From Gammaproteobacteria bacterium (GTDB lineage: Bacteria > Pseudomonadota > Gammaproteobacteria > DSM-19610): 7,761 bases of DNA. The translations under genes were made by a program, and so were the position numbers. Shown piece by piece: positions 1-7,761 of this stretch; positions within the stretch are counted from its first letter, which is position 1, and the number at the start of each line of letters is the position of its first letter. The notes below the pieces were generated by a model, which saw only the letters and a program-made list of their open reading frames with translations, searched no databases and had not been told where the DNA came from. Location of the stretch: positions 1 through 7,761 of the forward strand of contig DRQL01000327.1 of NCBI GenBank assembly GCA_011371465.1. The letters run 5' to 3'.

Positions 1-4066
<4,066 letters not shown>

Positions 4067-4106
4067 CGGTGTTCCTCTCTAAGTAATTCTGTATGTAGCT
4101 AACGGG

Positions 4107-4138
4107 AAAAGGCCGGCAGCGGAAATCCGCTACCAGCC
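4107..4138 (-). terminator. rplL-rpoB intercistronic attenuator
   Basis: On the minus strand GGCTGGTAGCGG (4127-4138) pairs with CCGCTGCCGGCC (4111-4122) over 12 bp around an ATTT loop, followed at once by TTTT (4107-4110) and then CCC. Two of the twelve pairs are U-G wobbles that exist only in RNA made from the minus strand; the plus-strand RNA would have A-C mismatches there. This directional design supports a real transcript structure. E. coli has a partial terminator between rplL and rpoB that lowers polymerase subunit synthesis relative to ribosomal proteins, and this hairpin occupies the same place. The short U run suggests incomplete termination. A smaller ATGCC-CGCA-GGCAT hairpin (4155-4168) lies just upstream. 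Confidence 0.8.
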
Positions 4139-4154
4139 ACTCCCGGACATCGGA

Positions 4155-4168
4155 ATGCCTGCGGGCAT
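4155..4168 (-). other. Small hairpin after rplL stop
   Basis: ATGCC and GGCAT form a 5-bp stem around a CGCA tetraloop, 8 nt after the rplL TAA. It has no U tract. It may protect the end of the rplL message after processing or simply be part of the intercistronic fold. In E. coli the rplL-rpoB gap contains an RNase III site, but I see no long duplex here that would clearly serve as one. Confidence 0.4.
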
Positions 4169-4176
4169 CAAGGTCG

Positions 4177-4557
4177 TTATTTGACCTCGACGGATGCGCC
4201 GGCTTCTTCCAGTTGCTTCTTGATGTCTTCGGCTTCGTCCTTGGACGCGCCTTCCTTGACCGGTGAAGGCGCACCTTCCACCAGTTCCTTGGCTTCCTTC
4301 AGACCCAGACCGGTGATGCTGCGCACGGCCTTGATCACGGAAACCTTGTTGGAACCGAAGCTCGTCATCACCACGTCGAACTCGGTCTTCTCTTCGGCTG
4401 CAGCACCGGCATCACCACCGGCGGCTGCCGGGGCGGCGGCCACAGCGGCCGCTGCGGATACACCGAATTTTTCTTCCATCGCGGAGATCAGGTCGACGAC
4501 CTCCATCACACTCATGTTGGAAATTGCTTCCAGGATGTCTTCTTGAGACGCTGCCAT
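4177..4557 (-). CDS. rplL: 50S ribosomal protein L7/L12
   Basis: L7/L12 is the multi-copy stalk protein that recruits EF-Tu, EF-G, IF2 and RF3 and stimulates their GTPase activity. The 126 residues fit the family (about 120-126). The N-terminal dimerisation and L10-binding domain covers about residues 1-33 (MAASQEDILEAISNMSVMEV onward). A flexible Ala/Gly-rich hinge covers 34-57. The globular factor-binding domain covers 58-126, with the conserved KVSVIKAVRSITGLGLKEAK segment at 71-90. The ATG has a GGAG site about 9 nt upstream, preceded by a T-rich stretch in the 40-nt gap after rplJ; an unstructured U-rich leader fits the high translation rate required for a protein made in excess over L10. 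The TAA stop at 4177-4179 is followed by the attenuator region. Confidence 0.98.
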   Translation of the reverse strand: MAASQEDILEAISNMSVMEVVDLISAMEEKFGVSAAAAVAAAPAAAGGDAGAAAEEKTEFDVVMTSFGSNKVSVIKAVRSITGLGLKEAKELVEGAPSPVKEGASKDEAEDIKKQLEEAGASVEVK

Positions 4558-4597
4558 AATTGCTTACTCCAAAAAAATAAATAGTTACGTATAAAGT

Positions 4598-5125
4598 CTA
4601 GGCTGACTGTTTCTGGTCGCGGATCGCGGCCACCGTACGAACCAGCTTGCCGGGCACCTCGTTGAGGGTGCGGACAAACTTCTCGGTCGGGGCTTTCATC
4701 ACGGCCATGAGCAGGCTGATTGCCTGGTCGCGGGTCGGCATCTTCGCCAGACGATCCAGGTCAGCCGCTGCGAGCATTTCACCGCCGAACGACACCAGCT
4801 TCGGCACCAGCTTGTCATGCTCTTTGGCAAAGTCCTTTACCAGTCGCGCAGCTGCACCCGGCTCTTCCCGGGAGAAAGCCAGCAACAGCGGGCCGGTCAG
4901 ACCGTCCTGCATGCATTCAAAGTCAGTACCTTCAACGGCACGTTTGGCCAGCGTGTTCTTGACCACCCGAAGATAGACTCCGCCGTCGCGCGCCTTCGCA
5001 CGCAGCTCGGTCATTTCTCCCACGGTAAGACCACAATACTCGGCAGCAACTGCTGAATGCGCCTCGGCGGCGATTACAGCAACCTCGGAAACTACAGCCT
5101 TTTTCGCTTCAAGACTTAGTGCCAC
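4598..5125 (-). CDS. rplJ: 50S ribosomal protein L10
   Basis: L10 is the base of the L7/L12 stalk: its N-terminal domain binds 23S rRNA next to L11 and its C-terminal helix holds L7/L12 dimers. It also represses its own operon as the L10-L12 complex. The 175 residues are slightly longer than E. coli L10 (165) but within the family range. The N-terminal domain starts MALSLEAKKAVVSEV and includes AEYCGLTVGEMTELRAKAR at 28-46 and RVVKNTLAKRAVEGTDFE at about 53-70. The C-terminal region, about residues 135-175, is the helix for L7/L12 binding and ends in DQKQSA. The start codon is GTG with a strong GGAGGT. rplL follows after 40 nt, allowing coordinated but higher synthesis of L7/L12. Confidence 0.97.
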   Translation of the reverse strand: MALSLEAKKAVVSEVAVIAAEAHSAVAAEYCGLTVGEMTELRAKARDGGVYLRVVKNTLAKRAVEGTDFECMQDGLTGPLLLAFSREEPGAAARLVKDFAKEHDKLVPKLVSFGGEMLAAADLDRLAKMPTRDQAISLLMAVMKAPTEKFVRTLNEVPGKLVRTVAAIRDQKQSA

Positions 5126-5137
5126 CTGATTACCTCC
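5123..5137 (-). promoter_or_regulatory. rplJ ribosome binding site and GTG start
   Basis: GGAGGT on the minus strand (5132-5137) stands 6 nt before GTG (5123-5125). The reading GTG-GCA-CTA-AGT gives M-A-L-S, the normal L10 N-terminus, so GTG is the start despite its rarity among ribosomal protein genes. The nearby ATG at 5137-5139 is in another frame that stops within a few codons. The site is separated by only 3 nt from the base of the 5141-5162 hairpin, so leader folding can affect its access. Confidence 0.85.
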
Positions 5138-5306
5138 ATCGGACGGGGCGGAATATCCGTCCTGTCCATTGTTGCAGTGCCTGCACGCGTACGGCAGCAG
5201 GACACCGGTTGCGGTGGCCTCGAACAGGAAAGCATCTTGTCGGGGCTACACCATCTGCGCAGGTCACCGGTTCCCCGGTCATTAAGCCTCGCGGCACCTG
5301 CGGTCT
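5132..5306 (-). promoter_or_regulatory. Ribosomal protein L10 leader (autoregulatory 5' UTR of rplJ)
   Basis: This untranslated leader has the ordered blocks I recall from the E. coli rplJ leader: GACCGCAGG, a small hairpin, CUUAAU, a second hairpin, then CCUGCG-AGA. Here GCAGGT/ACCTGC (5296-5301 with 5259-5264) closes a three-way junction. One arm is GCC-GCGA-GGC (5286-5295) and the other ACCGG-GGAA-CCGGT (5266-5279), both capped by GNRA-type tetraloops. Outside the junction ACC can pair with GGT across a one-sided GCAGAT bulge, which looks like a kink-turn. A long imperfect hairpin follows (5213-5252), then AGG-C-CACCG-CAAC-CGGTG-T-CCT (5199-5220), which competes for the CACC strand, and finally GGACGG/CCGTCC (5141-5162) directly before the Shine-Dalgarno. 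In the family, L10-L12 complex binding here represses translation of rplJ and rplL. Confidence 0.85.
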
Positions 5307-5341
5307 TTGACGGCTTCCCGAACGTTCCGGGCAGCGTCAAA
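5306..5341 (-). other. Imperfect hairpin between the rplA terminator and the L10 leader
   Basis: On the minus strand TTTGACG (5335-5341) pairs with CGTCAAA (5306-5312), followed inward by CT/AG, one bulged C and a G-A mismatch, then CCCG/CGGG closing on the loop GAACGTT. It begins within the T run of the preceding terminator-like hairpin and ends where the conserved L10 leader begins. Whether it tunes read-through, marks a processing site, or is an RNA 5' boundary cannot be told from sequence alone. Its TTGACG looks like a sigma70 -35 box, but no -10 element is found at a suitable distance. Confidence 0.45.
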
Positions 5342-5377
5342 ACATTCGGGCGTGCCGCGACCAGCGCGGCACACCCG
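5339..5377 (-). terminator. Terminator-like hairpin after rplA
   Basis: Eleven nt after the rplA TAG the minus strand forms a 13-bp stem, CGGGTGTGCCGCG with CGCGGCACGCCCG (5365-5377 and 5347-5359), containing one wobble pair, with a five-nt loop CTGGT. The downstream sequence is AATGTTTT, so the U tract is short and interrupted. I read it as a partial intrinsic terminator or a 3'-end stabiliser separating the L11-L1 unit from the L10-L12-beta unit. The four Ts also form part of the next hairpin (5306-5341), so the two structures could influence each other. Confidence 0.65.
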
Positions 5378-5388
5378 TCATACGGGAA

Positions 5389-6084
5389 CTAGGCCTCCAG
5401 CGTCGTCTGGTCGACGACCAGACCCGGTCCCATGGTTGAGGAAACCGTCACCTTCTTCATGAACACGCCCTTGGCCGAAGCCGGCTTCAACTTGTTCAGG
5501 TCGGTGATCAGCGCCTGCAGATTCTCTTTCAGGTCGGCCGGCTTGAAATCCACCTTGCCGATGGAACAGTGAATAATACCGGCCTTGTCGGTGCGGTAAC
5601 GCACCTGCCCGGCCTTGGCATTCTTTACTGCTGTGGCCACATCCGGGGTAACCGTACCCACTTTCGGGTTGGGCATCAGGCCGCGCGGACCCAGGATCTG
5701 GCCCAGCTGGCCGACCACGCGCATGGCGTCCGGGCTGGCGATCACAACGTCGAAGTCCATATTGCCCTTTTTGACTTCCTCCGCCAGGTCATCCATGCCG
5801 ACGATGTCCGCGCCGGCCTCTTTGGCGGCATCCGCGTTGGCGCCCTGCGTAAAGACCGCAACGCGCACGGTTTTGCCGGTGCCGTTGGGCAACACCGTGG
5901 AGCTGCGCACGACCTGGTCGGATTTACGTGGATCCACGCCGAGATTGATGCTGACATCGACGGATTCCCTGAATTTCGGCGAAGCCACCTCGTTTAACAG
6001 CGCCAGCGCCTCCTCGACAGGATACTGCTTGCCGGGCTCGACCTTTTCGCTGATCATTTTGGCTCGTTTGCTCAGTTTGGCCAT
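5389..6084 (-). CDS. rplA: 50S ribosomal protein L1
   Basis: L1 forms the mobile L1 stalk that helps release deacylated tRNA from the E site, and as free protein it represses its own L11-L1 mRNA. The 231 residues equal the usual length (E. coli 234). The fold has a discontinuous domain I (about 1-67 and 160-231) and domain II (about 68-159). The family signature GQILGPRGLMPNPKVGTVT lies at residues 128-146, and the rRNA-contacting segment around SSTMGPGL at 215-222. The ATG at 6082-6084 follows the rplK stop by 2 nt, with a GAGGGGGTG ribosome binding site inside the end of rplK, so translation is coupled. The last codons contain a perfect 8-bp hairpin (5405-5423), and a terminator-like structure follows the stop. 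Confidence 0.98.
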   Translation of the reverse strand: MAKLSKRAKMISEKVEPGKQYPVEEALALLNEVASPKFRESVDVSINLGVDPRKSDQVVRSSTVLPNGTGKTVRVAVFTQGANADAAKEAGADIVGMDDLAEEVKKGNMDFDVVIASPDAMRVVGQLGQILGPRGLMPNPKVGTVTPDVATAVKNAKAGQVRYRTDKAGIIHCSIGKVDFKPADLKENLQALITDLNKLKPASAKGVFMKKVTVSSTMGPGLVVDQTTLEA

Positions 6085-6086
6085 GA

Positions 6087-6521
6087 CTAGTTCACCCCCT
6101 CGGTATCCAGGCCCATGCTGCGTGCAGTACCGGCAACGGTCCGCACGGCGGCGTCCATATCGGCCGCGGTCAGGTCAGGCATCTTGACGGTGGCGATCTC
6201 TTCCAGCTGGGCACGGTTCACCTTGCCCACCTTGACGGTGTTGGGGGTACCCGAACCCTTGGCAATACCGGCCGCCTTCCTCAGCAGCACGGCTGCCGGG
6301 GGGGTTTTGGTGATAAAGGTGAAACTGCGGTCACCGTAGACGGTGATGACCACCGGCACCGGCATCCCTTTCTCAAGGCTCTGCGTCTGCGCATTGAACG
6401 CCTTGCAGAATTCCATGATATTGACGCCATGCTGACCCAGCGCGGGGCCGACAGGGGGACTGGGATTGGCGTCCTGGGCCGGCACCTGCAGCTTGATGTA
6501 CGCCTCGATTTTCTTAGCCAT
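6087..6521 (-). CDS. rplK: 50S ribosomal protein L11
   Basis: L11 binds the GTPase-associated centre of 23S rRNA and takes part in elongation factor turnover and in RelA-dependent stringent response. The 144 residues match the family (142-144 typical). The N-terminal domain, about 1-70, has the canonical NPSPPVGPALGQHGVNIMEF segment at 19-38, whose paired prolines are the hinge region targeted by thiostrepton-class antibiotics. The rRNA-binding C-terminal domain, about 75-144, includes TPPAAVLLRKAAG and the GTARSMGL element. Lysines equivalent to the PrmA methylation sites are present near residues 3 and 40. The ATG at 6519-6521 has an AGGAG site. An out-of-frame ATG 7 nt upstream is not used for any meaningful frame. 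The TAG stop is 2 nt before rplA, and the two form the classic L11 operon pair. Confidence 0.98.
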   Translation of the reverse strand: MAKKIEAYIKLQVPAQDANPSPPVGPALGQHGVNIMEFCKAFNAQTQSLEKGMPVPVVITVYGDRSFTFITKTPPAAVLLRKAAGIAKGSGTPNTVKVGKVNRAQLEEIATVKMPDLTAADMDAAVRTVAGTARSMGLDTEGVN

Positions 6522-6529
6522 GAATCATA

Positions 6530-6571
6530 CTCCTGTGGGTACAAGCGCCTCGCGGCTCCCCGGTTTTAAAA
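6530..6571 (-). promoter_or_regulatory. rplK leader: hairpin and RBS, candidate L1 operator
   Basis: The 50-nt gap between the nusG TGA and the rplK ATG reads, on the minus strand, TTTTAAAACC, then GGGGAGCC-GCGA-GGC, a GCTTGTA stretch, ACCC, and an AGGAG ribosome binding site 7-8 nt before the ATG. It can fold as GGG/CCC (6558-6560 with 6537-6539) around a GCC/GGC stem capped by a GCGA tetraloop, separated by a strongly asymmetric internal loop. In E. coli, free L1 represses the rplK-rplA mRNA by binding a 23S-like structure just before rplK, so the position fits. I cannot confirm the specific L1 contact bases, so the operator assignment is inference; the hairpin and RBS are seen directly. 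Confidence 0.45.
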
Positions 6572-7105
6572 TCAGCCTTTCTCGACCTGGCCAAATTCCA
6601 GATCGACCGGCGTGGAACGACCGAAAATCATCACTGCGACCCGCAGTTTGCTCTTTTCGTAGTTGACCTCTTCCACCACACCGTTGAAATCATTGAAGGG
6701 TCCATCGGTAACCCGCACCACCTCGCCCGGCTCGAACAGTACTTTCGGCCGCGGCTTCTCGGTACCTTCCTGGATACGCTGCAGGATGGCATCGGCCTCC
6801 TTGTCCGTGATCGGCGCCGGGTGGTCGGTGGTGCCGCCGATAAAACCCAGCACCTTGGGCACATCCTTCACCATGTGCCAGGTGTCGTTATCCATCTCCA
6901 TCTGCACCAGCACGTAACCGGGGAAGAACTTGCGCTCGCTGCGGCGTTTCTGCCCTTCGCGCATCTCCACGACTTCTTCGGTGGGAATCAGGATTTCACC
7001 GAACTTGTCCTGCATCCCGTTACGTTCGATGCGGTCGAGCAGGGACTGCTTGACCCGATTCTCGAACCCGGAATAGGCGTGCACTACATACCAACGCATC
7101 GCCAT
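6572..7105 (-). CDS. nusG: Transcription termination/antitermination protein NusG
   Basis: NusG binds RNA polymerase across the main channel, suppresses pausing, and through its KOW domain contacts Rho or ribosomal protein S10, linking transcription to termination or translation. The 177 residues match the usual size (E. coli 181). The NGN domain covers about residues 4-115, starting RWYVVHAYSGFE and including FFPGYVLVQMEM at 60-71 and the VLGFIGG segment at 85-91. The KOW domain covers about 123-177, with the FEPGEVVRVTDGPFNDFNG core from residue 124. A clear GGAGG lies 9 nt before the ATG at 7103-7105, inside the last codons of secE, which implies translational coupling. A second in-frame ATG two codons later (MRWYV) would lie further from that site. 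The protein is intact with no unusual domain. Confidence 0.98.
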   Translation of the reverse strand: MAMRWYVVHAYSGFENRVKQSLLDRIERNGMQDKFGEILIPTEEVVEMREGQKRRSERKFFPGYVLVQMEMDNDTWHMVKDVPKVLGFIGGTTDHPAPITDKEADAILQRIQEGTEKPRPKVLFEPGEVVRVTDGPFNDFNGVVEEVNYEKSKLRVAVMIFGRSTPVDLEFGQVEKG

Positions 7106-7109
7106 CTGT

Positions 7110-7481
7110 TCAGCCTCCCTGTCCAGTCAGCAAGCGGATTGCCCACAAAAGAACCATGTCCATCAGCCACAGTACGACGCCCATCAGCACCACCACGAAC
7201 AGGACAGCCAGCGTGGTCTGTACGGTCTCGGCCCGGGTAGGCCAGACCACCTTGCGGACTTCCGTACGCGTATTCCCGATAAAGGCCCAGGTCGAGCGGC
7301 CCAGCGCGGTCTGTGATGCCACGAACACGGAAAGGCCGGCGATGACCAGCAGACCCAGTACACGTAACAGCAGCGACTGGTCCGCAAACCAGAAGAAAGC
7401 CACTACGCCGCCACCAAGCAGGACCAGCGCCAGCGTCAATTTTACGGTATCCAGGCTGGATGCCTGTGCTTCTGTATTCAT
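7110..7481 (-). CDS. secE: Preprotein translocase subunit SecE
   Basis: This 123-residue protein is the SecE subunit of the SecYEG channel in the inner membrane; it clamps and stabilises SecY. Three hydrophobic segments are visible, at about residues 13-33, 37-55 and 91-115, which is the three-helix form of gammaproteobacteria (E. coli SecE is 127 residues). The conserved amphipathic surface helix EVRKVVWPTRAETVQTT at residues 74-90 with its Trp-Pro pair is the family signature. I chose the ATG at 7479-7481 (MNTEAQ) because the longer open frame to 7526 would run into the tRNA-Trp and encode tRNA sequence. Its ribosome binding site is weak, only GGGA about 4 nt before the ATG. The stop is 4 nt before nusG, its invariant partner gene in this cluster. 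Confidence 0.95.
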   Translation of the reverse strand: MNTEAQASSLDTVKLTLALVLLGGGVVAFFWFADQSLLLRVLGLLVIAGLSVFVASQTALGRSTWAFIGNTRTEVRKVVWPTRAETVQTTLAVLFVVVLMGVVLWLMDMVLLWAIRLLTGQGG

Positions 7482-7496
7482 ACGTCCCGATACTAA

Positions 7497-7572
<76 letters not shown>

Positions 7573-7584
7573 AACTAACACAAG

Positions 7585-7617
7585 GGGCGGGGACCGCGCT
7601 TCGCGCCGTCCCCGCCC
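7585..7617 (-). terminator. GC-rich intercistronic hairpin between tuf and tRNA-Trp
   Basis: A perfect 10-bp inverted repeat, GGGCGGGGAC paired with GTCCCCGCCC (minus-strand reading), encloses a G-G mismatch and a further GCGC/GCGC pairing around a GAA loop. It begins 11 nt after the tuf stop and ends 12 nt before the tRNA. The 3' flank on the minus strand (CTTGTGTTAGTT) has Ts but no clean U run, so it may be a leaky terminator, an RNA stability element protecting the tuf 3' end, or an aid to tRNA processing. No promoter with recognisable -35/-10 elements is visible in the 56-nt gap, so the tRNA and secE probably depend on read-through. Confidence 0.6.
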
Positions 7618-7628
7618 GCAAAACAAAC

Positions 7629-7761
7629 TTACTCGATAATCTTTGCGACCACACCGGCGCCGACGGTACGACCGCCTTCGCGGATCGCAAAGCGCAGCCC
7701 TTCTTCCATCGCAATCGGCGCAATCAGCGACACCGTCATCTTGATGTTGTCGCCCGGCATC
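7629..7761 (-). CDS. tuf: Elongation factor Tu, C-terminal end (partial)
   Basis: Only the last 43 codons and a TAA stop (7629-7631) are inside the window; the gene continues beyond base 7761. EF-Tu is the GTPase that carries aminoacyl-tRNA to the ribosomal A site. The visible tail starts MPGDNIKMTVSLIAPIAMEE, followed by GLRFAIREGGRTVGAGVV and ends in AKIIE. This is the highly conserved end of beta-barrel domain III, which contacts tRNA and EF-Ts. E. coli EF-Tu ends almost identically apart from the last few residues. Position upstream of secE-nusG matches the tufB copy of gammaproteobacteria; whether a second tuf copy exists cannot be judged here. The frame is open to the window edge. Identity is essentially certain; only the completeness of the gene is unknown. 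Confidence 0.97.
   Translation of the reverse strand, partial: MPGDNIKMTVSLIAPIAMEEGLRFAIREGGRTVGAGVVAKIIE

Noticed and set aside
5116..5340. Minus-strand 74-codon open frame in the rplA-rplJ gap
   Set aside because: It covers the structured L10 leader and overlaps the rplJ start; it looks like no known peptide and has no ribosome binding site I trust.
5306..5345. Sigma70 promoter for rplJ based on TTGACG
   Set aside because: No -10-like hexamer at 15-19 bp, and the box is part of a hairpin stem.

Overview
This window is a conserved housekeeping segment of a bacterial chromosome. It holds the elongation/secretion/ribosome/RNA-polymerase cluster tuf - tRNA-Trp - secE - nusG - rplK - rplA - rplJ - rplL - rpoB, all on the minus strand, so it reads from right to left. 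Protein sequences, gene order and the tRNA-Trp(CCA) between tuf and secE point to a gammaproteobacterium. I recall that tRNA arrangement from Pseudomonas- and Xanthomonas-like lineages; Escherichia coli lacks a tRNA at that spot. RpoB resembles the Xanthomonadales/Chromatiales branch and carries an insertion of about 25 residues of the type I remember from Xanthomonas. Base composition is moderately GC-rich and even across the window, with no sign of horizontal transfer.

Layout in transcription order: the last 43 codons of tuf (7629-7761); a strong GC-rich hairpin (7585-7617); tRNA-Trp (7497-7572, CCA encoded); secE (7110-7481) only 15 nt after the tRNA; nusG 4 nt later; a 50-nt gap that may hold the L1 feedback site; rplK and rplA separated by 2 nt; a 263-nt gap with a terminator-like hairpin and then a recognisable L10 leader; rplJ with a GTG start; rplL; a 110-nt gap with a strand-specific attenuator-like hairpin; and rpoB, whose first 1355 codons are present and whose 3' end lies outside the window.

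The genes form one supply line for the expression machinery. EF-Tu and tRNA-Trp serve translation, SecE the Sec translocon, NusG transcription elongation and transcription-translation coupling, L11/L1/L10/L7-L12 the GTPase centre and L1 stalk of the 50S subunit, and RpoB the polymerase core. In the family, L1 and L10 feed back on their own mRNAs, and partial termination before rpoB sets polymerase output below ribosomal protein output. RNA structures in this window sit where those controls are expected. I found no convincing sigma70 promoter, so transcription probably enters from upstream of tuf.

I see no mobile element, CRISPR array, defence gene, pseudogene or unknown protein family, and nothing that I would call a previously undescribed system. 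The points worth a second look are RNA-level: the L10 leader architecture, the two intercistronic terminator-like hairpins, and the tRNA/secE junction.
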